The notes beneath the pieces are model-generated. The model was given only the letters and a program-made list of their open reading frames with translations. It made no database searches and had not been told where the DNA came from. A stretch of 64,000 nt of DNA from Phallusia mammillata (taxonomy: Eukaryota; Chordata; Ascidiacea; Phlebobranchia; Ascidiidae): positions 124,001-188,000 of the forward strand of contig QLIY01000185.1 in NCBI GenBank assembly GCA_003260075.1, given 5' to 3'. Below are positions 12,801-23,133 of this stretch, piece by piece. A program made the position numbers and the translations under genes. Numbering within the stretch: the first letter of the stretch is position 1; every line of letters begins with the position of its first letter.

Positions 12801-15800
12801 TAAACAAGTATCTATATTTCACGTATGTCACATTTCCTAGGTGTTATCTGGACACTGCTGCTTTTAGTACACTACCATGTTACTTGAAATTCACGTTGTT
12901 TATTAAGTTGTTTTCATTTTTAGGTGGAGCAATTAAACAAGCACATCGTTGATACGTAAGTATAGCGCATGTATACTATATTTGTTTTTACATTCAAACG
13001 TCTTTGGGTCATTTGATGTATATGTATTTAATACTGTACGGTATAACCATATTTTTAATTGGGCGAAATTAACTTTCCATGTGAAATCCAACATGCGTGT
13101 ATTAATACGAAACAGAGCATGGAGTGCTTATACTTCATAGACTGCGCAAGGCCACCTGTTCATAAATAGCTTTTGTTGGCTTTTTAAACTTTGCCTACAG
13201 TGCAACTATTGTCATACGCTCGCCACACAGAGGACGCCGCAATCCATTTGGCATGTGAGTGAGAGTTCAATTTGCAAAAATTTGTGTACAGGCCAAAACA
13301 ACATAAAGTTCAAGACACCAAAGTGGCTAGTGTTGAAGGACTGGACAGTCGCCTGGAAAAATACACCAAACAGGCAGCTAAACAGGTAACCACCAACTTT
13401 TGGTTTGACTTTTTAGTTAGAGAGAAATTGAAAATCCGCACTTTTTTGTGTGTTACAACTGAGTGTCGGCACTGTATGAATGTCACAAACCCGCTGAGAT
13501 TTGCTTTGGCCGGTTCGTTAGTTCTTGCTATCATTACGCGTCCAGGAAACCAAACGAAAACTGTGTTTTCCGAGTACTGTAGTTGTATTATATGGTTAAT
13601 ATCACAAAAAATCCGTCCTAAACATTTGTCAATTAATCGCATCTACATTTAAACCCGGTACACCTCGAACTTGATTTAACCCTCCTTGGTTCTACTTAAG
13701 TGTTATTAATTGGCTCCTCTCACGTATCAAAAGATACAACGTAAGTTCTTCAGTAATGGGCCCGATGCCCTTTCGCTTCTTCCACGATGACGTAACCTCT
13801 ATTCACGGCAAGGAGTCGTCATTACCACCGGCATTGACCAATGAGACAGAACATTTCCCCTGCGTAATAGCTCACGTATTTCGCCTTTCCCTTGCAGGAG
13901 CTCAAGAAGACGCCGTCGTCTGCTGGGAGCTCTACCGGTCGTGACGTCACTGACCGACGTAACAAGTGGGAACGTGGCGAAGTGCAAAGCGCCGAGAAAG
14001 CAGTGCGCAAGGTAAGTGTTGTAATCGGACTCATAATAAGCTTTAAGAAAACACACCATAGCCGAGTAAATCAGGCCTAGCGTACTTTGATTTATTTATG
14101 AGTGTGCTGTGATCGCTGGTCTGCGTGGGCACTCAGGGCTGATCCTAGTGATGAATTGATGTTTACCTTAGCATAGTCGAGTTTATAGAGCTCTTCTGGC
14201 ACCCCCCCCCCCGTGTGCTGTGATCGCTGGTCTGCGTGGGCACTCAGGGCTGATCCTAGTTATGAATTGATGTTTACCGTAGCATAGTCGAGTTTATAGA
14301 GCTCTTCTGGCAAGTATTTTTTATTCCGACGGTTCGACGTCCTATACAGGTCGCTTTCATCAGATTAAATAACACTGAATGCGCGCAGCACAGTGCAGTA
14401 TGATTGTGTACATTGTACTGTCTTCTGCAAAAAAGAGACTTAGAGGCGACTGTAAACAATTTCAAAACATTGTTGCGTGTTGCGTTACGCTCTTTGTGTC
14501 GAGTTTTGATGTTTTATGCATTTCCGGTGATCGCAAAACTGTGTTATTCGGTGTGACGTAATGGGCCACTGAAGCGCCTATTTGGCAGCATTGAAATATT
14601 TGATGCCACTAAACTGTGTAGCGCCTGTCTGCGATCCGACCCGCTATTACCAACCTGGATTGACCTTTTCAACGTAGGTTCTGTGCGTCTGGTCTCTGGG
14701 AAACCAACTTTCCCAAAAAGGTTTTAAAAGCCATTGCCTGTGTCGAATGCAAATGTAATGCAATGTCCCTAAATTATGCCCACCTTCTATGTAAAATTGA
14801 TTTGCAATCATTAGGTATTCTAGCCCCCCCCCCTTTTAAAAGCCATTGCCTGTGTCGAATGCAAATGTAATGCAATGTCCCAAAATTATGCCCACCTTCT
14901 ATGTAAAATCGATTTGCAATCATTAGGTATTCTATAAGAGCTGTGTGTATTGTGTGAGCAATATCTGCCTTGCAACAGCCAACGATCTCTGTTTGTTTTA
15001 CGTAACTGGACAGCGTGGGAATACAAGTTAACTAAAGGTTGCTGCGCATATTTCATTATACTTTGCAACTTGATTGTTAAGTCTTTAATGTTTCAACTTT
15101 TGTTCGCCCCATAAACTCTGTTATTTTCGCCTACCACTTTATCACCTACCAGCGACCTATCAGCACCATAGAGCATGTTTACAACGGCGTGGGCAAACCT
15201 AACGTAACAAAGCGAGATATTTATGGACCAAACAAAATCTCCGTTCAACCCACGACTTTAACACACCGTGGTGGGCTGTTAGCATAATGAATAACAGGCT
15301 ATAAGATGTGTGACAGCGATTCTGCTGCCCATATTAATACTCGTGCATATGGAATTTTGCTTTGTGATTTCCACGCGTATTATATAATGCCTACTTGACA
15401 GTTTGGATAGTGGCTTCCGTACATTTTAATTTTAATTCAGTTTTTGGCCCGCTGGTTTAAAAATGTGTAAAAAAAACGTTTTGACCAGTTTTTACAGTAT
15501 AGGCTCGGGAATTGCAATTATCGAAACGCAAAATCTTTATATACGGAGAATATTTAATTGTTCAACGAACAAAAGTAGAAAGTCTTGCGGAACGTAAACA
15601 AAAACGGAAAAAATCCTTATGGTTTTCTAAGACCCAAGCCGATGGTGTCCCATTAATGTACACGCGAATTTTGTTAAATCAATTTCAAGAGTTCTGTGTC
15701 CATAAGATTAAATTTCTGCAAATATTTATCAAGCGTAATCCTTTGTGGCGAGCTTATGTTGGGTTTTTATTCCAGGAGCATGTGATTGGCGCCGGTGGCA

Positions 15801-18095
15801 TCTCCTCGCGCAAGAACCTCTGGGAGAGCGGCAAGGTTGGCGGCTCTTCGCCATCAGTGAAGGCTTCCAAGGACTTAGAAGTGAAAGGAGCCGACTTTTC
15901 AAGCCGCAAGAATCAATGGCTGAAGGCATCGCAGAAGGGGGGCAGCGCTGGAATAAAAAAGACGGTAATTTAACCATCTGTCCCGGCATATGTCGACAGT
16001 CAAGGGCGTCCCTGGCGCATTTCCGCGTTGTTATAATGCGATATAATGTTGGCAGTCTGCTTGTTATAACAGTTCGTTTCAGGGTACTTTGGACTGTTGT
16101 TATTGACAACAGATGTGGGTTCTTTTATTTCCGTGTGTAAGATGTTTCCAAATGTCGACCTATAGTTAAGGCCAAGCATATAAGAGTCAAAGTCTTACTG
16201 GTAAATCTCAAACGCTTAAGTATGACTATGTGAAAGGAATTTATATAGTTCTTGTATTCACCATCATGAGTTCCTTATTCAAATAGAATCAAGCTACCAT
16301 TTCAAAAAGGCGACGAGTAATATCGTCAGTTGAATCCATGTTGTCAAGTTTTTACTGAAACGTTGGTTAAATAGGTAAAACCCAATTTACGATGTATACA
16401 ATGGTTAAATACACTTTGTAGAGGTAATATGTTTTCTATAGCCGCCACTTTATATGTCATTCATCTAGGGTTGTATCACGCCCGTCTGGTAGCTCATGCG
16501 ACCCATATTTCACGTGAAATGTCGAACAACTTGCACCAATTCCTAAAACAAGCTTGCCCTTATTTTTAGCAGAAACTAAGTTCCATCAGAGTTCACAAAA
16601 GCAAACCCTTTTGCTCCTTGTTGGCATATCAGCAAACTAGGTATATTATTTTACCAGTTCTGTGTGCACCCATACCCATAGCCTAATACAGCGGTTCCCA
16701 AACTGGGGTCCGCGGTCCTTTAGGGGTCCGTGAGGCAATTTTGGGGGGCCGCAAAGCAGTTGAAGTAATTCTATAATCTTATTTGGCGTCAGTTTGTGCC
16801 ACTAAATAAGTTTAAATCAAAGTAGAATTGATAATCGACTGTCTCCATTGCTGAACAATGGCCTTTATTGAATGACAATTATCAAAAATGCAATTGTTCG
16901 CGCACAATCGTAATGTTTTTTGTCCTGTTTGTGATGTCACATGCTGTCTTTGGATGATTGTTATGCGCAATTTTGCATTACTAGCTAAAATCCTGCAATC
17001 AACTTTCGTTTTTATGAAATACACATTTAGGCTTAAGGACCGCGAGCCATCGAAATAATGGCAAAGGGACCGTTTTGAAAAAAATATGAAAAAGTTTGGG
17101 AACCACTGGCCTAATACATCTTCTGCACAACATGCGATCCCTGGACCCTTAAATGTTATTGCTGAATGGCTATCACGTTTATGGCTAATCACGTGGGACT
17201 ATGTTCTATAGTTAGCATGCAGGTTTTGTTTACAAAATCTGATGCATTTTCAGCATGCAATGCAAGACAGAGTGGGCGCAGACCGTGGCCTGGGGGCGGA
17301 CTATGGCTGATGCATTAGACCTTATATTTGTAAAGTGACTTCCCACCACTGACCCGTTGTAATATGACGTGGCTGTAGGCTGGTTCTCGTTGCGAAGTGT
17401 GATTACAAACATGGGAACACGTAATTTGAGTAATTAGGTCAGGGGTAAAATGACCATATTGGCACCGCGAGTACTAAACACTGAAACATATTCTTAGGGT
17501 ATGTAGCATTGGACCTGTCATTTGTTGCCTTCTGCCCTGCTGGTTTATATTGTCACCAGACAAGTTGTTTAACTGCTAGCAGATAATACTTACAATTGAA
17601 GAAGTGGCTGAGTAAACCACAACGCACCTACATAAAACGGTTTTTAACACGTAGGATATAACTTCTTAAAATTGAATCCAATACACTGCCCTGCACCAAA
17701 AACGGGGGGGGGGTGTGGCTGAGTAAACCACAACGCACCTACATAAACGGTTTTTAACACGTAGAATATAACTTCTTAAAATTGAATCCAATACACTGCC
17801 CTGCACCAAAAACTGTTGTAATCCATTCGATTTACTGATTAGGCAAATCCTCGTCTTAACTGCATAATGTGGAAAATGCGTTTGGGCAAAAAACCATAAA
17901 AATTGTTAAAATCTCTTTGTCGACCTACACGCTAATAAGTTACACAACCTTTCTGCAGGAATCGCCTGTTGGCATGAAGACCGGTGTGATGAGCCGTCTT
18001 AACCAATGGGAAAAGGGCGCCGTTGCTGGCCAAACCCACGACAAACCGAAGCAAAAGGTGGGTCCAAGTCTTTTTCACTTTTCAGTTCTGCGGCA

Positions 18096-18163
<68 letters not shown>

Positions 18164-20829
18164 ATTTCCATCAATGAAAGTTTGCCTAATAGACCATGAA
18201 CGTGCGGTAAAGAGATATGTGGTGCTAAAACCAGGCTATACTCTAACAACGGTTTCTAAATGAGATTTTGTTCAGCTAAGTGTCGAATATTCTGATGCAA
18301 AATATCCGCAGCCAGGTATCGCTACTTAAGCTTTTTGGCAATGAATTCTAATAGACGTGTGTAAGTTACTGTTTGGTTTTGAAACCTTGCTGTCTAGTTA
18401 ATAAAAACTGCTTGGTTATGTTTTTTATTCCGTTGTAAAATATCCGCAGATAGACACCTCTCTCTGTTTAATCGTTTGGACAATTTACCTCAACAATGGA
18501 TTTGTTTGTATCAACTGGCATTTATCCTTGCTAAGATTTAATAATCTCGTTTGCAGGCCGATATTGCTGTGGTGTCGGGATTGGTGAACAGACGAGCCAA
18601 GTTTGAACAGAACGCTGCTGAAAGTCCGAAAGTGCCAACACCCAAGCAACCCGTCAAGTTATTGGTAAGCATTGGTTTTGTAGCCTCTTGTAATGTATTT
18701 CCAACCAGGTAACACGTACAAAACAATGCAGATCAGGGCTACTCATTTATAGCTGTGTCAAAATTTGTACTGCCCTGACCCTGACGGGGGGGGGGACCTC
18801 TAGTAATGTATTTCCAACCAGGAAACACGTACAAAACAATGCAGATCAGAGCTACTCATTTATAGCTGTGTCAAAATTTGTACTGCCCTGACCCTGACCA
18901 AGATCGTATTACGGCTTTGGGTGTAACAAGTTAGGGTCCTTTTCGTCCAACGTGTGGCCAGCAAAAAAAAATTTGACAAAAATGTTCCAATTGCCTCTTC
19001 TTATTTAACACGTAAATTTTAATTTGGACAATTTTATGCAAACACTGTTCATATGAATGTGGAACATGTTAAAGATGAATCATGCCGCTTTTACGTTTCA
19101 TTGCATTGCTTATAAGACTTATGAGCAGTCTTATGTGTATTCTTCCAAGTGTGTATCAATGTGTAAGGGTTAGTGGAATTTTCTACATTTCCAGCTGCCG
19201 AGATCCAGCATTTGGGTCCGGCTTTAGCCGAATTATAATTCGAGCCAAAAGATGTTAGTGGATTAGCCGTGGTATAGCTAATGTATTTTTCTCTGTATAA
19301 TTACATCGTTCTGGTTAAGTGCCAAACTGCATTGACACTTGTCATATTTGCTTGCGACATGTGGGTGATACGTTTTTTTCTTTCTCAGACTGACGTGTCG
19401 GACAGAAAGCAGCGATGGGAGGGGGGGGGGCGTGTAAAAAAACTAGGAAATTCACATGCATAGAGCTAGGGATTTATCCGGATTAGGCGTAGATCCGCAT
19501 TAACCGATGTCGATTAGGGGGGGGGGTGTGATGCGTTTTTTTTTTCTTTCTCAGACTGACGTGTCGGACAGAAAGCAGCGATGGGAAAGCAAAGCACAAG
19601 AGGTAATTACCACGACGTAATTTTGGCATGTAGCGTTTGACTACAATAGGGACACAACAAAAATTGTGCATGATTATTACAGGCATGTCACATAGCTGCT
19701 CTGCAAATGACCTGTAAACCACTATTTTGCAAAGTTTTGGTTCTGTGATCATACGTATGGTTCTCCTGTTTAACCTAAACGTTTGAGTTTATCAGCATAC
19801 AGTTTGTTGGAGAGGAAACTAGAGTTATACCTCATTTTTTGGCAAACCAACTGTTTCTTTGCCAGCAGACTTACTCGGTATTTTTCATTGTTAGTGTAAA
19901 AAAACTAGGAAATTCACATGCATAGAGCTTGGGATTTATCCGGATTAGGCGTAGATCCGCATTAACCGATGTCGATTAGTTCAAGCCTTATCACATTTTG
20001 AATTAGTTGTCCCTCAAGTTTTTTCCGAATTATGCAAAGATTTGGATTAACCGAATCCGGTTAAACTACGGTTTACTGTACTCGGTCTACTACAAAATGC
20101 ATATGCTCAAAAATCTATTCTAGGGGGGGGGGGTCCGAATTATGCAAAGATCTGGATTAACCGAATCCGGTTAAACCAAGGTTCACTGTACTCGGTCTAC
20201 TACAAAATGCATATGCTCAAAAATCTATTCTATTTTCCAGCAAGAAAAGTCGACCCCATCTCGTCGTGAACGTTACGGGGACGAGGAAAGGCCAGTAAGC
20301 AGCGCATCCGATCGTGATGGGTCGTATGATGGTGGGAGGTCATACGACGACGACAGCTCACAAGGTAAATTGATGCATGACTGAAAAAAAAATGATGCAA
20401 CCACCTTTAAGCGGAATTTTTCCCAGAGTTAGTTGCGTACCAGTATTGCACGAAACACGGCTGGTAATATTTATGCGAAATAACAGCGAATGGCTCAATA
20501 ATAAAAACAACATGTGAAGTTTTCAGATTTATAAGCTTTTAAATTGATCCACCTGCTAAATTTGGATCAATTCAAAGCTGTTAAATTGAAAATTGATCAA
20601 CAATAGTTTGTCTAATAATGGTATTTGCGTGTTAGTAATATTAAAAATAATGTAGGATACATTAGTACAACACTAAAAACCTGAACACCAACTAAAAATC
20701 ATCAACTTATAAACTACAAGACCATTCAAAATACCAGTTTTGACCGAAGGAAAAATTGTGTATTTCATTTTTAAGATGCAAACATATTTCACAGGTCGTT
20801 ACCAAGATGATGTGTCCGATGAAGAGTAG
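874..20829 (+). CDS. CALD1: Caldesmon-like actin-binding protein (20 exons, 1189 aa)
   Basis: Exons: 874-965, 1236-1394, 3176-3238, 3670-3847, 4359-4585, 6137-6185, 6798-6908, 7145-7231, 7850-8005, 8933-10483, 12924-12955, 13201-13254, 13292-13385, 13898-14011, 15776-15964, 17959-18057, 18557-18664, 19555-19602, 20241-20364, 20795-20829. All phases agree and the total is 1190 codons. The N-terminus (WEQRREMRRKKRQELLAEAD) resembles the caldesmon start, followed by Arg/Glu-rich helical segments and an acidic exon 5. Exon 10 encodes a Ser/Thr/Lys-rich low-complexity region with five 28-residue repeats. The C-terminal exons carry RLEKYT and repeated S/D-R-x-x-W-E-x-G units (DRRNKWERGEV, SSRKNLWESGKV, MSRLNQWEKGAV, DRKQRWESKA), as in the caldesmon actin/calmodulin-binding tail. 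Known caldesmons bind actin, tropomyosin and myosin and restrain actomyosin. That role is inferred here. The donor at 8006 (GTTCAT) is weak. An LSP1-type relative is the main alternative. Confidence 0.75.
1617..2110. repeat. Diverged tandem duplication in intron 2
   Basis: Two blocks about 275 nt apart share the order AAGAAAGAGTGCTTCAAATTT, then TATTTATCCATATT, then a bend through CCCAAGGGTT, then ACTGACC(A/T)AAGTACATGATC and GGAGTTTCAT. They are clearly more diverged than the poly-G-linked copies elsewhere, so this looks like an old genuine tandem duplication. A 10-nt G run at 2080-2089 lies inside the second copy, where the first copy has unbroken sequence. Confidence 0.7.
2471..3034. repeat. 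Two 10-nt poly-G tracts in intron 2
   Basis: G runs at 2471-2480 and 3025-3034 have the same length as the junction tracts elsewhere in the window. I could not find a duplicated flank at either one. A possible 25-nt microexon around 2536-2560 was considered but is not needed to keep the frame. Confidence 0.6.
5030..5420. repeat. Dispersed repeat fragment, second copy of the 2920-3110 sequence
   Basis: The blocks around 2960-3110 and 5205-5410 share a GTGTGGGG(A/C)CCATT core, then AT-rich TATAT stretches, then CACxxTTCTAGTTT near the end, at clearly reduced identity. Both lie in introns of the caldesmon-like gene. The 5' part of the second copy (5050-5160) is GC-richer than its intron. No termini or coding potential were recognised, so the class is unknown. 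Confidence 0.4.
9911..10320 (+). repeat. 84-nt coding minisatellite in caldesmon-like exon 10
   Basis: About five in-frame copies of an 84-nt unit encode a 28-residue repeat of the form S-x-x-T-K-K-P-(D/K)-(K/E)-T-x-S-I-x-x-K-S-T-x-K-P-K-(D/E)-T-P-N-D-S. Units with KKPDKTAS and units with KKPKETGS alternate in part, which suggests a higher-order two-unit duplication. The Ser/Thr/Pro/Lys composition predicts a disordered, phosphorylatable spacer. Confidence 0.85.
14102..14312. repeat. 99-nt near-identical direct repeat bridged by poly-C
   Basis: Copy one (about 14102-14200) and copy two (14213-14312) differ at about two positions and are separated only by C11 at 14202-14212. The repeat is intronic. 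See the window-wide finding on homopolymer-bridged copies. Confidence 0.9.
14722..14933. repeat. 100-nt near-identical direct repeat bridged by poly-C
   Basis: Copies at 14722-14822 and 14834-14933 differ at about two bases and flank C10 at 14824-14833. The repeat lies in the intron between caldesmon-like exons 14 and 15. Confidence 0.9.
16689..17108. mobile_element. hAT-like MITE, 420 bp, perfect 8-bp TSD
   Basis: The element begins CAGCGGTTCCCAAACT and ends with the inverted AGTTTGGGAACCACTG. It is flanked by the identical octamer GCCTAATA at 16681-16688 and 17109-17116. CAG-type termini with an 8-bp duplication are diagnostic of hAT transposons. At 420 bp without a transposase frame, it is non-autonomous. 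It lies in the intron before caldesmon-like exon 16. Confidence 0.93.
17604..17813. repeat. 100-nt near-identical direct repeat bridged by poly-G
   Basis: Copies at 17604-17703 and 17715-17813 differ by one indel and one substitution and flank G10 at 17704-17713. The repeat is intronic, just upstream of caldesmon-like exon 16. Confidence 0.9.
18099..18162. repeat. 64-nt uninterrupted poly-G
   Basis: An unbroken G run starts 42 nt after the exon 16 donor. Frames crossing it give poly-glycine and are not genes. No duplicated flank is visible. Such length is very unusual for AT-rich animal introns. Confidence 0.95.
18684..18900. repeat. Direct repeat of about 102 nt bridged by poly-G
   Basis: Copies at 18684-18785 and 18797-18900 differ at about three positions and flank G10 at 18786-18795. 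The repeat starts 20 nt after the exon 17 donor. Confidence 0.9.
19365..19526 (+). pseudogene. Extra partial copy of caldesmon-like exon 18 in a compound poly-G junction
   Basis: Acceptor and exon start (TTTCTCAG then ACTGACGTGTCGG) appear at about 19381-19420 and are cut by G10 at 19421-19430. A segment otherwise found at 19894-19980 follows, then G10 at 19517-19526, and then the full exon 18 with its donor. The first exon copy has no donor and cannot be spliced onward. I treat 19555-19602 as the real exon. Confidence 0.85.
19900..20091. mobile_element. pogo/Tigger-like short element fragment
   Basis: This carries the family signature seen three more times in the window: GGATTAACCGAATCCGGTTAA followed by a CGGTTTACTGTA terminus, with an internal CGGATTAGGCG(T/A)AGATCCG motif. 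The left terminus is not identifiable. Its 3' part is repeated again after the poly-G at 20123-20133. Confidence 0.6.
20022..20233. repeat. 100-nt near-identical direct repeat bridged by poly-G
   Basis: Copies at about 20022-20121 and 20134-20233 flank G11 at 20123-20133 and differ at a few bases. The second copy runs directly into the acceptor of caldesmon-like exon 19. Confidence 0.9.
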
Positions 20830-23133
20830 AGAGACCACAGACAGCGCACCTGTGACCAGCATAAACTTGTCTTATGTTTTTGATAACTTTTGGGACAAAC
20901 CAGCTGCAAATATCTGTCTTTCTTTTCCGTGTTCATCATACGCTCGCTCCACCAACGAGAATGCAGTAAAAAGTTTTGCGTTATTTGTGCATGTACAGTC
21001 TATTCGTATAAAACGCATCAACAAAAATCATAGTGCGAGTTTTTTAACGTATCCTCAAACCAAAGGACGCGATTTTATAGCAAAATGACTGCTTGGCTAT
21101 AGTGATCGCTATATTGCATGGCTTAAATAGAAGATTTGCTTTGAACGCGGCCAAATTATCATGAATCAAAATTTGCCCACGTGCTTGCTTATTCCAGCTG
21201 CTGCCGTATTTACTATGTATATAACCGAAAAAGTATTAACAAAGTTTCAACTCCGCGTTTTTGCGACGATATCAATGTTCTTATCATTCCCTCTGTAAAG
21301 CTTTTCTTTTTACCAGCTGGGTTTGGACCAAATGCATGCGCCTTACTTTTAAGAGTGTACAAAGCTAATATGCGTGCCTATATCATCCCTTCTGTATCAT
21401 TTTAAATTCAAGGCCTGGTTTTTAAAGTATTGTTTACCTGTTTTTGTACGATAATTGAGCTAAAACTAATAGAGCAAGTTTTATCACTAATTTTGGTATT
21501 ATTTGCTTTCTTTTTTACAAAAAAATGTTTTAATCAATCCATCGGAGAACGGCTTCCTTATATAGTGACCTTTTATATCGATGCCGTTTAACCAGGCGAT
21601 TGCACTATAGCCCTTACAAGTGATCAACTTTCCTGCGTGAATTCGAGACCCCCTGCACTATAACCTTATGGCGACTATATCTATTAGTCGTGTATTTTAT
21701 TTTAGTTCGTCCAATGCGGCCCTGATATCTGCTGAATGTTCTTTCAAGTGTTAAAACGATTTTCAAACCGCGCCTTTCCATCCCTTCGTGTTATTGGCTA
21801 ATGCCGGTCACGTGTGTATTTTAGCGCTTAGGGAAACAGTAGGCTTTAAATCACACTAAAGTGTCCTTAAAGTCTGCGTAAGCTTCCGGGCTGAGTCATT
21901 TTGCTTCGTTGTGTACAGCCACCGCGCTTTATGCCCTGCAAATAACATTGAGGCCTATTGTCTGTCCGCCAATGATGTACTTTGTCGTGTCTTACTACTT
22001 TACACAGTATTTTGCTTTCACCTGCTGCTGGTGGTCCTTTGCGTCAATCAGAACCAGCTTTTTCGCCCACCAACGGCGCTGCGTGCCTCGCCCTTGCACC
22101 CCGATGTGATTCTCTTCGGTATACCAAGTGTAGTTATCGTATCTCCACTCGTATTTTAATCGTGAAATCAAGTTGAATAAAAAAATATGTAACCGCAAAT
22201 CATCTTTGGTGCTTGGTTGGTAACTTTGAATGCAACAGTTTGGATGTGAGGTCTACAGTGCAACATATTTTTTCTTTGGGATAATTTCATACGCGCACAG
22301 TTTTTGTTAGACATTTATACGTTAACATGAGTTTATTTCCGCCACACTTCGTAAAAAACAAAACAGATTGCACAGAGGAAAGTATTAGTTGCGTGACAGC
22401 TTAATAAAAGACCAAGCAACAGCAGGCTACTGCGCTAAAATGTCTAACAAGCCAGAAATGCCTGCGCCACATTCAGACAGTATGAAGCGCGGCAAAGAAA
22501 AGGACACGATTGGTAAATAAATGTAGAGTGACCTTAGAAACTTGCTAGCTTGGTTCCCCTGGCGTTGACGAGTGACATGTAGCCAAACTCAAGTTTCTGT
22601 TGGTGCTTAATAGTTAATATTTAGAACACTACATATTTAGAACTTTATGCTGCATCCAAAACTTTGCCAGTAACCGCAGCGGGGGGGGGGAAATAGTTAA
22701 TATTTAGAACTTTATGCTGCATCCAAAACTTTGCCAGTAACCGCAGCACATAATACACCACGACCACATATTAGAAAAAATCATTAAAATTACCATTTTC
22801 GCCCTTTGTTGGTTGCTGTGAGCGCACCAAGTGACTGAGTGATTTCACGCTTGACCGACGACCGACGACCTCAATAACGTGAAATAAATTACTTTTTGTG
22901 AAGTTCTTCTTGATGCTAGTTTTTATTTTTATGCAATTTAATGTCTGAAATAAACCCTATTCTGCGTAAGCAATGTCCTAAAGGTAACATGAGGTTTACG
23001 GCAAAAATTCGGGTCTAACAATAGGAGAAAGTGCAATCCAATTAGGATGCCAATGGCCAATTCTAATTTATTTTATGTGTGCAGACTGCAGTCTGCATTG
23101 TATCAGGTTTTTGAAACAGAACAACATTCCAAA
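20830..23133 (+). other. Intergenic region: caldesmon-like 3' UTR and FNBP4 upstream region
   Basis: The first part is probably 3' UTR. An AATAAA-type signal within a longer A run is at about 22175. A G+C-richer patch lies at 21700-22130. A 57-nt direct repeat bridged by G10 (22681-22690) spans 22620-22748. Short frames in this stretch show no family features. Confidence 0.5.
22440..22512 (+). other. Possible alternative first coding exon for FNBP4
   Basis: An ATG opens 24 codons (MSNKPEMPAPHSDSMKRGKE then KDTI) and is followed by a good donor (TGGTAAAT). The phase matches the acceptor of FNBP4 exon 2 at 23526. The first exon at 23134 is better supported because its RRKPTLQL matches the RRPILQL start of vertebrate FNBP4. 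This could equally be a separate short gene or chance. Confidence 0.25.

Noticed and set aside
15512..15775. Upstream extension of the frame into caldesmon-like exon 15
   Set aside because: A good acceptor lies at 15774-15775 and the phase fits exon 14. The upstream residues look intronic.
17869..18263. Frames with long poly-glycine
   Set aside because: They are produced only by the 64-nt G run reading through from exon 16. The exon ends at 18057 with a normal donor. The same applies to 33455-33743.
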